64,000 nt of DNA from Pseudomonas sp. Bout1 (GTDB lineage: Bacteria; Pseudomonadota; Gammaproteobacteria; Pseudomonadales; Pseudomonadaceae): contig NZ_JAVIWK010000001.1 of the NCBI RefSeq assembly GCF_034314165.1, positions 2,371,001 to 2,435,000 of the forward strand, in the 5' to 3' direction. Position numbers and translations under genes: made by a program. Of the stretch, positions 10,398 through 20,214 are shown piece after piece. The notes under the pieces were generated by a model, which saw only the letters and a program-made list of their open reading frames with translations, searched no databases and was not told where the DNA came from. Within the stretch, counting starts at the first letter, position 1. Each line of letters starts with the position of its first letter.

Positions 10398-10463
10398 TGT
10401 AGGAGCCGGCTTGCCGGCGATGGCGGCCTCGAGGACGCTATCGCCGGCAAGCCGGCTCCTGCA
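10398..10463. repeat. REP-type inverted pair
   Basis: TGTAGGAGCCGGCTTGCCGG and its inverse CCGGCAAGCCGGCTCCTGCA lie face to face with a short loop, immediately after the SPOR gene stop. It may also act as a transcription or mRNA end structure. Confidence 0.85.
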
Positions 10464-10569
10464 TTTATCTGGCGCAACTCATTGATTTCAAATGCACTGC
10501 TAATCACAGCTTACCGATAGCCCGGCGCTCTGCTAAAATGCGCCGCCTTATCCGTCTGTAGGCTGAACT

Positions 10570-11127
10570 GTGCCATTTACCTGGGTTGATTGGGCGATCG
10601 TTGCAATCGTCGCCATCTCCGCGTTGATCAGTCTGAGCCGCGGCTTCGTTAAAGAAGCACTGTCGCTGCTGACATGGATCATCGCAGGAGTTGTAGCCTG
10701 GATGTTCGGCGGTTCATTGTCTGTCTACCTGGCCGGATACATCGAGACACCTTCGGCTCGCGTCATCGCGGGCTGCGCCATCATGTTCATCGCCACGTTG
10801 TTGGTGGGGGCAATGGTCAATTATCTTATCGGCGAATTGATACGCGTCACCGGCCTCTCCGGGACCGATCGATTTCTCGGCATGGCCTTCGGCGCCGCGC
10901 GTGGCGGCTTGCTGGTGGTTGTGGCGGTCGGGCTGTTGAGCCTGGGGCCGGTACAGCAGGATTCGTGGTGGCAAGAGTCTGTACTCGTGCCAAAATTTCT
11001 ATTGGTTGCAGATTGGTCCAAAAACCTCATTTTGGGGTGGAGCAGTCAGTGGCTGGCCAGCGGGATCAGCATACCCGCTGATCTTCCGTTCAAGGAACAC
11101 CTCTTACCGGCCAAAACGCCTCAGTAA
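10570..11127 (+). CDS. cvpA: CvpA family membrane protein
   Basis: The 185-residue protein starts with GTG and has four hydrophobic segments typical of CvpA (first at about 3-22, VDWAIVAIVAISALISLSRG). CvpA is needed for colicin V production in E. coli and for envelope stress resistance; its molecular function is not settled. A TAAAAT box lies about 30 bp upstream of the start. The gene lies directly before purF, as in E. coli and other pseudomonads. Confidence 0.93.
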   Translation: MPFTWVDWAIVAIVAISALISLSRGFVKEALSLLTWIIAGVVAWMFGGSLSVYLAGYIETPSARVIAGCAIMFIATLLVGAMVNYLIGELIRVTGLSGTDRFLGMAFGAARGGLLVVVAVGLLSLGPVQQDSWWQESVLVPKFLLVADWSKNLILGWSSQWLASGISIPADLPFKEHLLPAKTPQ

Positions 11128-11168
11128 GTTGTGTTCAGTCAAGATTCATTAAGTAGGGGTTGCGTCGC

Positions 11169-12674
11169 ATGTGTGGCATCGTCGGTATCGTCGGTAAGTC
11201 GAACGTGAATCAGGCGCTGTATGACGCGCTAACCGTCCTCCAGCACCGCGGCCAGGATGCTGCCGGTATTGTGACCAGCCACGACGGCCGGTTATTCCTG
11301 CGCAAGGACAATGGCCTGGTGCGTGACGTGTTCCATCAGCGCCACATGCAGCGCCTGGTCGGGCACATGGGCATTGGCCACGTGCGCTACCCCACTGCGG
11401 GCAGCTCGACCTCGGCCGAAGCCCAGCCGTTTTACGTCAACTCGCCGTATGGCATCACCCTGGCGCACAACGGCAACTTGACCAACGTTGAACAACTGGC
11501 CAAGGAGATTTACGAATCTGACCTGCGCCACGTCAACACCAATTCGGACTCCGAAGTCCTGCTGAACGTGTTCGCTCACGAGCTGGCCCAGCGCGGCAAG
11601 CTGCAGCCGACCGAAGAAGACGTGTTCGCCGCCGTGACTGACGTGCACAACCGTTGCGTGGGTGGTTACGCCGTCGTGGCGATGGTGACCGGCTACGGCA
11701 TCGTCGGTTTCCGCGACCCCCACGGTATCCGTCCGATCGTGTTCGGCCAGCGTCATACCGACGAAGGCGTCGAGTACATGATCGCTTCCGAAAGCGTGTC
11801 CCTGGACGTGCTGGGCTTCACCCTGATCCGCGACCTGGCGCCGGGCGAAGCTGTCTACATCACGGAAGACGGCAAGCTGCACACCCGTCAGTGCGCGTTG
11901 AACCCGAAACTCACCCCGTGCATCTTCGAACACGTCTACCTGGCGCGTCCGGATTCGATCATCGACGGTGTCTCGGTGTACAAGGCGCGTCTGCGCATGG
12001 GCGAGAAGCTGGCGGACAAGATCCTGCGCGAGCGCCCGGACCACGACATCGACGTGGTCATCCCGATCCCGGACACCAGCCGCACCGCAGCGCTGGAGCT
12101 GGCGAACCACCTGGGCGTGAAGTTCCGCGAAGGCTTCGTCAAGAACCGTTACATCGGCCGTACCTTCATCATGCCCGGCCAGGCCGCACGCAAGAAGTCG
12201 GTACGCCAGAAGCTCAACGCGATCGAGCTGGAATTTCGCGGCAAGAACGTGATGCTGGTGGACGATTCCATCGTGCGTGGTACTACCTGCAAGCAGATCA
12301 TCCAGATGGCCCGCGAAGCCGGGGCAAAGAACGTTTACTTCTGTTCCGCCGCGCCAGCCGTGCGTTACCCGAACGTGTACGGCATCGACATGCCAAGCGC
12401 CCACGAACTGATCGCCCACAACCGTTCGACCCAGGACGTTGCGGACCTGATCGGCGCCGATTGGCTGATCTACCAGGACCTGCCGGACCTGATCGAAGCC
12501 GTCGGTGGTGGCAAGATCAAGATCGAGGAGTTCGATTGCGCGGTATTTGACGGCAAGTACGTCACCGGCGATGTCGACGAGGCCTACCTGAACAAGATCG
12601 AGCAGGCCCGTAACGATTCCTCGAAGATCAAGACCCAGGCGGTCAGCGCGATCATCGACCTGTACAACAACTGA
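11169..12674 (+). CDS. purF: Amidophosphoribosyltransferase
   Basis: This 501-residue enzyme makes phosphoribosylamine from PRPP and glutamine, the first committed step of purine synthesis. It begins MCGIVGIVG, so removal of Met exposes the N-terminal nucleophile cysteine of the Ntn glutaminase domain. The C-terminal phosphoribosyltransferase domain shows the PRPP loop [13 protein letters not shown]. The ATG at 11169 is preferred over an upstream TTG because it sets the catalytic Cys at position 2. A terminator follows. Confidence 0.97.
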   Translation: MCGIVGIVGKSNVNQALYDALTVLQHRGQDAAGIVTSHDGRLFLRKDNGLVRDVFHQRHMQRLVGHMGIGHVRYPTAGSSTSAEAQPFYVNSPYGITLAHNGNLTNVEQLAKEIYESDLRHVNTNSDSEVLLNVFAHELAQRGKLQPTEEDVFAAVTDVHNRCVGGYAVVAMVTGYGIVGFRDPHGIRPIVFGQRHTDEGVEYMIASESVSLDVLGFTLIRDLAPGEAVYITEDGKLHTRQCALNPKLTPCIFEHVYLARPDSIIDGVSVYKARLRMGEKLADKILRERPDHDIDVVIPIPDTSRTAALELANHLGVKFREGFVKNRYIGRTFIMPGQAARKKSVRQKLNAIELEFRGKNVMLVDDSIVRGTTCKQIIQMAREAGAKNVYFCSAAPAVRYPNVYGIDMPSAHELIAHNRSTQDVADLIGADWLIYQDLPDLIEAVGGGKIKIEEFDCAVFDGKYVTGDVDEAYLNKIEQARNDSSKIKTQAVSAIIDLYNN

Positions 12675-12680
12675 GTAGAC

Positions 12681-12704
12681 ACCGGCCCTGAGGGGCCGGT
12701 TTTG
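12681..12704 (+). terminator. Rho-independent terminator after purF
   Basis: ACCGGCCCTGAGGGGCCGGT forms a perfect short hairpin followed by TTTTG, seven bases after the purF stop. Confidence 0.85.
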
Positions 12705-12740
12705 TATCTTTGATAAAGCATTCGAGTTGAGGAGTAGAGC

Positions 12741-13952
12741 ATGAGTCAGGAATGGGATGCCGGTCGCTTGGACAGCGACCTCGATGGCGTAGCTTTCGAT
12801 ACCCTGGCTGTGCGCGCCGGCCAGCACCGCACCCCGGAAGGTGAGCACGGTGACCCGATGTTCTTTACCTCCAGCTACGTGTTCCGCACCGCCGCCGACG
12901 CCGCCGCGCGCTTTGCCGGTGAAGTGCCGGGCAACGTGTATTCGCGCTACACCAACCCGACCGTGCGTGCGTTCGAAGAGCGTATCGCTGCGCTGGAAGG
13001 CGCCGAGCAAGCTGTCGCGACTGCCACGGGCATGGCCGCGATTCTAGCGGTGGTCATGAGCCTGTGCAGCGCCGGCGATCACGTGCTGGTGTCGCGCAGC
13101 GTGTTTGGTTCGACCATCAGCCTGTTCGAAAAGTACTTCAAGCGCTTTGGCATTGAAGTCGACTACGTGCCACTGGCGGACCTGTCCGGCTGGGACGCGG
13201 CCATCAAGGCCAACACCAAATTGCTGTTTGTCGAGTCGCCGTCCAATCCTTTGGCTGAGTTGGTGGACATCGCTGCATTGTCCGAAGTGGCGCACGCCAA
13301 GGGCGCGATGCTGATCGTCGACAACTGCTTCTGCACCCCGGCGCTGCAACAGCCGCTGAAGCTGGGCGCCGACATCGTCGTGCACTCGGCCACCAAGTTC
13401 ATCGACGGCCAGGGCCGTTGCATGGGGGGCGTGGTTGCAGGGCGCAGCGAGCAGATGAAGGAAGTGGTGGGCTTCTTGCGCACCGCCGGCCCGACCCTGA
13501 GCCCGTTCAATGCCTGGATCTTCCTCAAGGGCCTCGAAACCCTGAGCCTGCGGATGAAGGCCCATTGTGCCAACGCCCAGGCGTTAGCCGAGTGGCTGGA
13601 ACAGCAGGACGGTATCGAGAAAGTCCACTACGCCGGCCTCAAGAGCCACCCCCAGCACGCGTTGGCCCAGCGCCAGCAGCGTGGTTTTGGCGCCGTGGTG
13701 AGTTTTGAGGTCAAGGGCGGCAAAGAGGGCGCCTGGCGCTTTATCGATGCAACCCGCCTGATTTCCATTACCGCCAACCTGGGTGACAGCAAAACCACCA
13801 TCACTCACCCAAGCACCACCTCCCACGGTCGCCTGGCGCCGCAAGAGCGTGAAGCGGCGGGTATTCGTGACAGCCTGATCCGCGTCGCGGTGGGCCTGGA
13901 AGACGTTGCTGACTTGCAGGCCGATCTGGCCCGTGGGTTGGCGGCCCTGTGA
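12741..13952 (+). CDS. metZ: O-succinylhomoserine sulfhydrylase
   Basis: This 403-residue PLP enzyme makes homocysteine from O-succinylhomoserine and sulfide, the direct sulfhydrylation route of Pseudomonas methionine synthesis. The Cys/Met-metabolism fold is shown by [20 protein letters not shown], the PLP-lysine motif [12 protein letters not shown] and the C-terminal [16 protein letters not shown] motif (here [17 protein letters not shown]). Its start has GAGGAG upstream. The stop overlaps the start of the next gene by four bases (GTGA). Confidence 0.95.
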   Translation: MSQEWDAGRLDSDLDGVAFDTLAVRAGQHRTPEGEHGDPMFFTSSYVFRTAADAAARFAGEVPGNVYSRYTNPTVRAFEERIAALEGAEQAVATATGMAAILAVVMSLCSAGDHVLVSRSVFGSTISLFEKYFKRFGIEVDYVPLADLSGWDAAIKANTKLLFVESPSNPLAELVDIAALSEVAHAKGAMLIVDNCFCTPALQQPLKLGADIVVHSATKFIDGQGRCMGGVVAGRSEQMKEVVGFLRTAGPTLSPFNAWIFLKGLETLSLRMKAHCANAQALAEWLEQQDGIEKVHYAGLKSHPQHALAQRQQRGFGAVVSFEVKGGKEGAWRFIDATRLISITANLGDSKTTITHPSTTSHGRLAPQEREAAGIRDSLIRVAVGLEDVADLQADLARGLAAL

Positions 13953-14728
13953 TCGAGTGGTCCATGGAGGCCGCGGGCGCCAGTAATGGGCGCGTCGCGC
14001 TGGTCACCGGCGCGGCGCGTGGCATTGGCCTGGGGATTGCCGCCTGGTTGATCAGCGAAGGCTGGCAGGTGGTGCTCACGGACCTGGACCGCGAGCGCGG
14101 TTCGAAGGTGTCCAAGGTGCTGGGCGACAACGCCTGGTTTATCACCATGGATGTGGCCGATGAGCGGCAGGTCGCCCTTGGCGTGGCCGAAGTACTTGGC
14201 CAGTTCGGACGCCTGGATGCATTGGTGTGTAACGCCGCCGTGGCCGACCCGCGCAATATCACCCTGGAAAGCCTCGACCTGGCTTACTGGAACCGGGTAA
14301 TGGCGGTGAACCTCAGTGGGCCGATGTTGCTTGCCAAGCACTGCGCGCCGTACCTGCGGGCTCATGGTGGCGCCATCGTCAACCTGGCGTCGACCCGGGC
14401 CCGCCAGTCGGAGCCGGACACCGAAGCCTACGCGGCGAGCAAGGGTGGTTTGCTGGCCCTGACCCACGCGCTGGCCATCAGTCTTGGGCCGGAAGTGCGG
14501 GTCAATGCCGTGAGCCCGGGCTGGATCGATGCGCGAGACCCGGCTGCACGCCGTGCCGAGCCGCTGACGGACGCTGATCACGCGCAGCACCCGGCGGGCA
14601 GGGTAGGCACTGTGGAGGACGTGGCGGCGATGGTGGCGTGGTTGCTGTCGCGCAATGCCGGGTTTGTCACCGGGCAGGAGTTCGTGGTCGACGGTGGCAT
14701 GAGCAAGAAGATGATTTACAGCGAGTAG
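13949..14728 (+). CDS. Short-chain dehydrogenase/reductase
   Basis: A classical SDR of 259 residues with the NAD(P) loop TGAARGIG (about 20-27), the NAG-like VCNAAV motif, the catalytic Ser in VNLASTR and the YAASK catalytic pair, and a C-terminal [12 protein letters not shown]. The acidic residue in TDLDRERG after strand 2 suggests NAD rather than NADP (inference). The substrate is unknown. It overlaps metZ by four bases (GTG start), so it is translated with it; an ATG 15 bases downstream is an alternative start. Confidence 0.9.
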   Translation: MIEWSMEAAGASNGRVALVTGAARGIGLGIAAWLISEGWQVVLTDLDRERGSKVSKVLGDNAWFITMDVADERQVALGVAEVLGQFGRLDALVCNAAVADPRNITLESLDLAYWNRVMAVNLSGPMLLAKHCAPYLRAHGGAIVNLASTRARQSEPDTEAYAASKGGLLALTHALAISLGPEVRVNAVSPGWIDARDPAARRAEPLTDADHAQHPAGRVGTVEDVAAMVAWLLSRNAGFVTGQEFVVDGGMSKKMIYSE

Positions 14729-14785
14729 GGCGGGTCGCAGTCCTGAAGTGATTTTGTCTTTTTCAGAAAAACTTCAAGCAGGCTA

Positions 14786-14814
14786 TTGACTTAGGTCCGC
14801 TACCTGCGTAAATT
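14786..14814 (+). promoter_or_regulatory. Sigma-70-type promoter of the tRNA-Val/tRNA-Asp cluster
   Basis: TTGACT at 14786 and TAAATT at 14809 are separated by 17 bp. The predicted start lies about 15 bp before the first tRNA gene. No other promoter-like pair is evident before the tRNAs, which are probably cotranscribed. Confidence 0.7.
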
Positions 14815-14835
14815 TCGCGGCCTCAACGAAGCAAA

Positions 14836-14911
14836 GGGTGATTAGCTCAGCTGGGAGAGCATCTGCCTTACAAGCAGAGGGTCGGCGGTTCGATCCCGTC
14901 ATCACCCACCA
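14836..14911 (+). tRNA. tRNA-Val (anticodon UAC)
   Basis: A 76-base cloverleaf with acceptor GGGTGAT/ATCACCC, anticodon loop CTTACAA giving UAC, T-loop TTCGATC and encoded CCA end. Confidence 0.97.
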
Positions 14912-14966
14912 CTTCTTGAGAGTTTTGCCTTCGGGCAAGACGCAACGTTAAAGGTTGCACCGACGC

Positions 14967-15043
14967 GCAGCGGTAGTTCAGTCGGTTAGAATACCGGCCT
15001 GTCACGCCGGGGGTCGCGGGTTCGAGTCCCGTCCGCTGCGCCA
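14967..15043 (+). tRNA. tRNA-Asp (anticodon GUC), copy 1
   Basis: A 77-base cloverleaf with acceptor GCAGCGG/CCGCTGC, anticodon loop CTGTCAC giving GUC, and encoded CCA. It is identical in sequence to the copy at 15149-15225. Confidence 0.97.
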
Positions 15044-15148
15044 TATTTTCCAGGTCTGATGGTTCAGATTTGAGATTGAACAGCCAAGGCTGATCAGTCA
15101 GATGTTTGAAGGCGGTTGAAGGTGACACTTCGGCAGTCTGAGCGATAC

Positions 15149-15225
15149 GCAGCGGTAGTTCAGTCGGTTAGAATACCGGCCTGTCACGCCGGGGGTCGCG
15201 GGTTCGAGTCCCGTCCGCTGCGCCA
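15149..15225 (+). tRNA. tRNA-Asp (anticodon GUC), copy 2
   Basis: Identical in sequence to the copy 182 bp upstream, with the same GUC anticodon and CCA end. A hairpin followed by a T run at 15301 ends the cluster. A degenerate copy of the 3' end of this tRNA appears at 56077. Confidence 0.97.
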
Positions 15226-15300
15226 TATCTGTTCCAGGGCCCACTGAACGCCCTGAGACGCCAAAGCAAGCCCTTGGCTTGGTTGGATCGATAGCAAACA

Positions 15301-15326
15301 CCCTGGTCGAAAGACCGGGGTTTTTT
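15301..15326 (+). terminator. Rho-independent terminator of the tRNA cluster
   Basis: CCCTGGTC pairs with GACCGGGG (one G-U pair) across a GAAA-type loop, followed by TTTTTT. Confidence 0.85.
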
Positions 15327-15390
15327 GTGTCTGCGATTTAGCTCGCTGCTGGATGCGCAGGGGCCGGCAAGCCAGCCCCGCGATCCGGGA

Positions 15391-16674
15391 TTAGAACCCC
15401 AGCTTGTCCCGCAGCCCGTAATACCAGGCTCCCAGCGCCGCAAACGGCGTGCGCAACAGTTGGCCGCCCGGGAACGGGTAGTGCGGCAGGTCGGCAAACG
15501 CATCAAAACGCTCTGCCTGGCCTCTTAATGCTTCCGCCAGTACCTTGCCCGCCAAGTGGGTGTACGTCACGCCGTGGCCGCTACAGCCCTGGGAGTAATA
15601 GATGTTGTCGCCCAGGCGACCGACTTGCGGCAGGCGCGACAGGGTCAGCAGGAAATTACCGGTCCAGGCGTAGTCGATCTTCACATCCTTGAGCTGTGGG
15701 AAGGCCTTGAGCATCTTCGGGCGGATGATTGCCTCGATGTTCGCCGGGTCCCGCGCGCCATACACCACGCCACCGCCGAAGATCAGGCGCTTGTCGCTGG
15801 TCAGCCGGTAGTAATCCAGCAAGTAGTTACAGTCTTCGACGCAGTAATCCTGCGGCAGCAGTGTCTTTGCCAGCTCATCGCCCAGCGGCGCGGTCGTAAT
15901 GACCTGCGTGCCGCACGGCATCGACTTGGCAGCCAGCTCCGGCACCAGGTTACCGAGGTAAGCATTGCCCGCGACAATAATGAACTTGGCCCTGACCTTG
16001 CCGTGTGCGGTATGCACCACCGGATTGGCGCCGCGCTCGATGCGAATCGCCGCCGACTGTTCGTAGAGGGTGCCGCCAAGGGCTTCCACTGCCGCCGCTT
16101 CACCCAGTGCCAGGTTCAGCGGGTGAATGTGCCCTCCGCTCATGTCCAGCAGGCCGCCCACGTAGTTGTCACAGGCGACCACTTCACGAATACGGCGCTC
16201 GTCCAGCAGCTCCAGCTGAGTGTGGCCGTAGCGCTCCCACAGGCGCTTCTGCGATTCCAGATGGCCCATGTGCTTGCTGTTCAGGGCGGCGAATACACCG
16301 CCGTTTTTCAGGTCGCACTGGATCTGATACCTGGCTACGCGATCGCGAATAATCCTGCCGCCTTCAAACGCCATCTCACCCAGCAATTGCGCCTGCTTGG
16401 GGCCGACACTGCGCTCGATCACATCGATATCACGGCTATAGCTGTTAACAATCTGCCCACCGTTGCGGCCCGAGGCGCCAAAACCCACCTTGGCAGCTTC
16501 CAATACCGTCACGCGAAAACCGTTCTCGAGCAGAAACAGTGCGCTGGAAAGCCCGGTATAGCCCGCACCAATCACGCACACATCAGTTTCGACTTCACCT
16601 TGCAGCTCAGGGCGGGGAGGTACCGCATTCGCAGACGCGGCGTAATACGACTGGGGGTAGGGGGTGTTCGCCAT
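15391..16674 (-). CDS. FAD-dependent oxidoreductase, gamma-glutamylputrescine oxidase (PuuB/PauB)-like
   Basis: A 427-residue DAO-family flavoenzyme with the N-terminal FAD loop VIGAGYTGLSSALFLLE (about 33-49), the ASGRNGGQ motif typical of PuuB-like amine oxidases, and the C-terminal SQGCSGHGVTYTHLAG. Relatives oxidise gamma-glutamylputrescine or similar N-acylated or amino substrates and release H2O2. No other polyamine genes are adjacent, so the precise substrate is open. It runs opposite to its tRNA neighbours, with no obvious partner gene. Confidence 0.85.
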   Translation of the reverse strand: MANTPYPQSYYAASANAVPPRPELQGEVETDVCVIGAGYTGLSSALFLLENGFRVTVLEAAKVGFGASGRNGGQIVNSYSRDIDVIERSVGPKQAQLLGEMAFEGGRIIRDRVARYQIQCDLKNGGVFAALNSKHMGHLESQKRLWERYGHTQLELLDERRIREVVACDNYVGGLLDMSGGHIHPLNLALGEAAAVEALGGTLYEQSAAIRIERGANPVVHTAHGKVRAKFIIVAGNAYLGNLVPELAAKSMPCGTQVITTAPLGDELAKTLLPQDYCVEDCNYLLDYYRLTSDKRLIFGGGVVYGARDPANIEAIIRPKMLKAFPQLKDVKIDYAWTGNFLLTLSRLPQVGRLGDNIYYSQGCSGHGVTYTHLAGKVLAEALRGQAERFDAFADLPHYPFPGGQLLRTPFAALGAWYYGLRDKLGF

Positions 16675-16817
16675 CCTGGAACCTCTGTTTTATATTTTTT
16701 ACGAGTGCGCCGATCCTACCTGAGTTGAAAATCCGCTGCCAGCTGCCGGAAAAATCCGGTTGTACCGGCCGAAAATAAAAAATTCGCATATTCATAGGCT
16801 TAGGTGCAAAAAAGGTG

Positions 16818-16845
16818 TTGACACCCCTTGGGAATTCCGTAGAAT
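16818..16845 (+). promoter_or_regulatory. Sigma-70-type promoter for tRNA-Val (GAC)
   Basis: TTGACA at 16818 and TAGAAT at 16840 with a 16-bp spacer, 13 bp before the tRNA gene. Confidence 0.75.
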
Positions 16846-16858
16846 GCCGCCTCACAGC

Positions 16859-16935
16859 AGGCACGTAGCTCAGTTGGTTAGAGCACCACCTTGACATGGT
16901 GGGGGTCGTTGGTTCGAGTCCAATCGCGCCTACCA
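16859..16935 (+). tRNA. tRNA-Val (anticodon GAC)
   Basis: A 77-base cloverleaf with anticodon loop CTTGACA giving GAC and an encoded CCA end. The acceptor arm AGGCACG/CGCGCCT has one A-C mismatch at pair 5-68, an oddity for a tRNA gene; the rest of the fold is regular. Confidence 0.93.
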
Positions 16936-16963
16936 AACAAAATCCGCTCTGCTGGGCGGTCTA

Positions 16964-16995
16964 GAAGGGCTCACCGAAAGGTGGGCCCTTTTTTG
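16964..16995 (+). terminator. Rho-independent terminator after tRNA-Val
   Basis: AAGGGCTCACC pairs with GGTGGGCCCTT around a GAAA tetraloop and is followed by TTTTG. The next 220 bp up to gltS contain no gene that I can support. Confidence 0.88.
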
Positions 16996-17220
16996 TTGCC
17001 CGGAATTTGTGACGTGCCCATTCAAACGCCAGTTCGGCGCCATCCTCATGCACTCGATTTCTGCGTCGTGCCCCTTCAGAAGCACACCACGGATTTTGTT
17101 CCGCCAAATTAAGACCTTTCCGAGGTTAGATACGGCGTCGTACTACTACTCTTACCGCGTTGTCCCGAAGGATCGATAGTCCGGGCCTGATTCCCCTAAA
17201 TAACTACAGAGAGCTGCCCC

Positions 17221-18432
17221 ATGCTTCAACTCGACTTTTATTCCACGCTGGTCGCCGCCTCCCTGGTGCTTTTACTCGGGCGCGGGTTGGTCGCTCGAAT
17301 TGGTTTCCTGCGCACTTACAATATTCCAGAGCCGGTGGCCGGTGGTTTGGTGGTGGCGGTGCTGCTCCTGGCTTTGCGTATGCTCGCTGACATCGAGGTC
17401 CGGTTTGACGCTTCACTGCAGACACCACTAATGCTGGCGTTCTTTGCCACCATTGGCTTGAACGCGGATTTCGCCAGCCTGAAGAAGGGCGGGCGGGTGT
17501 TGGGGATTTTCCTGCTGGTGGTAACGATGCTGCTGGTGGTCCAGAACGCGATGGGGATCGCGTTGGCCACGGCGCTGGGGCTCGACCCGCTGATGGGGTT
17601 GTTGGCGGGCTCCATTACGCTGTCGGGCGGGCACGGCACGGGTGCGGCCTGGGGCGCGGTGTTCAGCGACAAGTATGGGGTGGCCTCGGCGTCCGAGCTG
17701 GCGATTGCTTCCGCGACCTTTGGCCTGGTGCTCGGCGGCCTGATTGGTGGCCCCGTCGCTCGTTTACTGATCAAGCGGGTCCAGGTGCCGGGCGTGGGGC
17801 CGGTACAACCGATTGGGCCAAAGGGTTTTGAGCAACCGAATCAAGAACGCATGATCACCTCGTTCTCGTTTATCGAGACCCTGGCGCTGCTCGCGATCAG
17901 CCTGCAAGTGGGCACATTCCTGAGTGGGTTTATCCAGGGCACGGCATTTGAGCTGCCGACGTTCGTGTGTGTCTTGTTTGTCGGTGTGGTGCTGCGTAAT
18001 GGCCTGTCGGCACTGGGCTGGCACCAAGTGTTTGAGCGCGAAGTGTCGGTGCTGGGGAACGTCAGCCTGTCGTTGTTCCTGGCGATTGCGTTGATGTCGC
18101 TCAAGCTCTGGGACCTGGCCGCGCTGGCTCTGCCGATTTTCATCCTGTTGGCTGCCCAGGCGTTGATGATGGCTCTGTTTGCGATTTTCGTGACGTTCCG
18201 GGTCATGGGGAGCAACTACGATGCGGCGGTGCTGGCTGCGGGGCACTGCGGTTTCGGGCTCGGCGCTACGCCAACGGCGATTGCGAACATGCAGGCAGTT
18301 ACCCAACGCTTCGGACCGTCGCAGATTGCATTTTTGGTGGTGCCGATGGTGGGGGCGTTTTTCATCGATATCACTAACGCGATCGTGATCAAGTTGTATC
18401 TGGCGCTACCGTTTCTGGGTGTTGCGGGCTGA
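17221..18432 (+). CDS. gltS: Sodium/glutamate symporter
   Basis: A 403-residue polytopic membrane protein of the ESS family with about ten to twelve hydrophobic segments. The family motifs are visible: YNIPEPVAGGLV near the N-terminus, GSITLSGGHGTGAAWG at about residue 135, and the C-terminal repeat GHCGFGLGATPTAIANMQA. GltS imports glutamate with sodium. The ATG at 17221 follows AGAGAGCTGCCCC. A bidirectional-looking hairpin terminator follows. Confidence 0.95.
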   Translation: MLQLDFYSTLVAASLVLLLGRGLVARIGFLRTYNIPEPVAGGLVVAVLLLALRMLADIEVRFDASLQTPLMLAFFATIGLNADFASLKKGGRVLGIFLLVVTMLLVVQNAMGIALATALGLDPLMGLLAGSITLSGGHGTGAAWGAVFSDKYGVASASELAIASATFGLVLGGLIGGPVARLLIKRVQVPGVGPVQPIGPKGFEQPNQERMITSFSFIETLALLAISLQVGTFLSGFIQGTAFELPTFVCVLFVGVVLRNGLSALGWHQVFEREVSVLGNVSLSLFLAIALMSLKLWDLAALALPIFILLAAQALMMALFAIFVTFRVMGSNYDAAVLAAGHCGFGLGATPTAIANMQAVTQRFGPSQIAFLVVPMVGAFFIDITNAIVIKLYLALPFLGVAG

Positions 18433-18456
18433 CGCTGGGTAAATCACAGGCAAAGA

Positions 18457-18484
18457 AAAGCCCGCGATGGGGAGCGCGGGCTTT
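18457..18484. terminator. Terminator between gltS and the convergent hydrolase gene
   Basis: AAAGCCCGC pairs with GCGGGCTTT around a short loop; the A- and T-rich flanks would serve both convergent genes. Confidence 0.75.
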
Positions 18485-18546
18485 AGGGTTTCACCAGGAG
18501 CAGATAAACCATAGGCGTTTAATTGTGAAAGGGATGTGAAAGGGTT

Positions 18547-19764
18547 TCAACGCACGGTTTTCTCCCCCGCCAGCGCAAGATTGCCCAACACCTCATCAAT
18601 CAACCCAAGCTGCCAGTTGAAGTACGGATTGAACGTCAACCGTGCATGCATCTTGCCCGGCTCACGGTAACCCCAGTCCGAGTACCACACATCCGCCCCC
18701 TGTTCGCACGCCCGGGTGGCTTCTTGCGCCTGGCCGTTCCAGCAAAAACGCAGGCTGCCGTGTTCGCCGTAAAGCGCGTTGTCGGGTGAGAACAGCAACC
18801 CCATGTGGGAGAACTGGCTGATCCGCAGCTCCGGCAGGTAGTCGGTGCGCGCTTTTACGCGCGAGGTGTCCCAGGCATCCGCGGGCAGGGTGCCGTACCA
18901 GGCGAGGCGGCTGTGAGGGTTACTGAAGCGCTGCTGAAAGGTTTCCAGCACATAGTGGGTGTCCAGCACTGAGTCGTGGGCGGCGACGGCAATGAACACC
19001 GGCTTGTCGTAGGTACGATGCGCCAGGTCCTGGCGAGCCACTCGGCTGCTGCGGTAGAACTGGGCGAAGCCATTGGTGGGCACGGTCATGTAGCGCACCA
19101 GGCTCTGTTGTGGCCGGCTCGCGTCGGGCGCCAGCAGCCAGGGGCGTGCCCAACTGATAAACGGTGTCAGCCAATCGTAGGTCATGCTGGACTGGAAAGC
19201 AGGGGAGAACAGCAGCAGCCCGGCGACGTCGTCGTGTTTGTAGGCGTAGTCGAGCACCAGGTTGGCGCCAGTGGAGAAGCCACCGAGGTAAATCTCGCCG
19301 ACTTCTGCGCGCAGTATCGCCGCCTGTTCGTCTACCACCCGGCGCCAGTCTTCCATGCGCACTTGCAGCATGTCGGCCGGTTGTGTGCCGTGTCCGGGCA
19401 GCAGCACGGTCCTTACCAGAAAGCCGCGTGCGGCCAGTGCGCTGCCGATATCGTGGAAGGACCAAGGGGAATCGCCCAGGCCATGCACAAGAATGATACC
19501 GCGCTTGGGCGCGCCAGCCGGCCGCCACTCCTGGGGCGCATTCCAGTTGAGTTCGGCTTCCTTGTCGCAGCCCTGGAAATCACGATGCTCGCGCAGCCAT
19601 TGCAGGGTATCGAGGCGGTACGCTTCGAATGACTTCTGGCCCAGCGGCATGCCCTGGTCAGCGAACGCGGCGTTGCCAAGCAAAAGGGCAAGGATGGCGT
19701 AAGTGACGCTCCAGAGCGTTTTGCGCATCAATTGGCGGGGCTGCATAAAAGGTGTGTTGTTCAA
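18547..19764 (-). CDS. Exported alpha/beta hydrolase
   Basis: The 405-residue protein has an N-terminal signal sequence (hydrophobic YAILALLLGNAAFA, about 22-35) and an alpha/beta-hydrolase core: the oxyanion segment ILVHGLGDSPWSF, the cap entry LLPGHGTQPADM, the nucleophile elbow GGFSTGANL with Ser, then a likely acid in AAHDSVLD and His in ISQFSHMGLLFSP. It resembles lysophospholipase or carboxylesterase-like proteins; the substrate is unknown. An internal ATG 12 codons in, directly before MRKTLW, is a credible alternative start. Confidence 0.82.
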   Translation of the reverse strand: MNNTPFMQPRQLMRKTLWSVTYAILALLLGNAAFADQGMPLGQKSFEAYRLDTLQWLREHRDFQGCDKEAELNWNAPQEWRPAGAPKRGIILVHGLGDSPWSFHDIGSALAARGFLVRTVLLPGHGTQPADMLQVRMEDWRRVVDEQAAILRAEVGEIYLGGFSTGANLVLDYAYKHDDVAGLLLFSPAFQSSMTYDWLTPFISWARPWLLAPDASRPQQSLVRYMTVPTNGFAQFYRSSRVARQDLAHRTYDKPVFIAVAAHDSVLDTHYVLETFQQRFSNPHSRLAWYGTLPADAWDTSRVKARTDYLPELRISQFSHMGLLFSPDNALYGEHGSLRFCWNGQAQEATRACEQGADVWYSDWGYREPGKMHARLTFNPYFNWQLGLIDEVLGNLALAGEKTVR

Positions 19765-19856
19765 GGCAGGTTCTCAGCGGGGCATCACCGTAAGGTCATG
19801 CACGATAGTTACCTGCCAGGTATGGCCGATAGTGCCAAACAGTAGCAAGACGTTTC

Positions 19857-20160
19857 TTATGACCTCAAAAACGGTCCAGCCGGTAGGGTTCGAGTGCCGG
19901 CAGCCCATTGGACATTGCCGCCACAGGCGACACCAGCCGTGCAATCAACTCCGCCGTCACCGCCGCCTGTGTCAGCCCTAGGTGCTGATGCCCAAACGCA
20001 AGCAACACTTTGCCCTTGCACACCTTGTCGATAATCGGCAGCGAATCCGGCAGGGAGGGCCGAAACCCCATCCACGGTGTCGCGTCTTCAGCATTCAAGT
20101 CACGTCGGAACAACCCCTGGCTCAACCGATGCAACTGCCACGCGCGCTGCATGTTGGGCG
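19857..20160 (-). pseudogene. C-terminal fragment of a DadA-like FAD-dependent D-amino-acid dehydrogenase
   Basis: About 95-100 codons read PPNMQRAWQLHRLS... through ATPWMGFRPSLPDSLPIID to FGHQHLGLTQAAVTAELI, the typical C-terminal third of DadA-type deaminating oxidases. The N-terminal FAD domain is missing. The piece that should come just before it in such a protein (VTEGLRLAGTVEFAGLD) is present next door but on the opposite strand at 20161-20214, so this is a rearrangement scar and not a short functional gene. Confidence 0.8.
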
Positions 20161-20214
20161 GGCGTGACCGAAGGCCTGCGGTTGGCGGGGACGGTCGAAT
20201 TCGCCGGCCTTGAC
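20161..20214 (+). pseudogene. Inverted internal fragment of the DadA-like gene
   Basis: In the plus strand these 54 bases translate to GVTEGLRLAGTVEFAGLD, the strongly conserved DadA-type segment that normally precedes the part encoded on the minus strand at 20160-19857. The two pieces abut in opposite orientation, pointing to a small inversion or inversion plus deletion. Confidence 0.7.

Noticed and set aside
11292..13010. A 572-codon antisense frame across purF and metZ
   Set aside because: It spans two well-defined genes and has an Asp/Val/His-rich shadow composition.
14967..15225. Possible CRISPR-like or other direct repeat
   Set aside because: The two 77-base repeats are identical tRNA-Asp genes. 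No regularly spaced short repeats were seen in the window.
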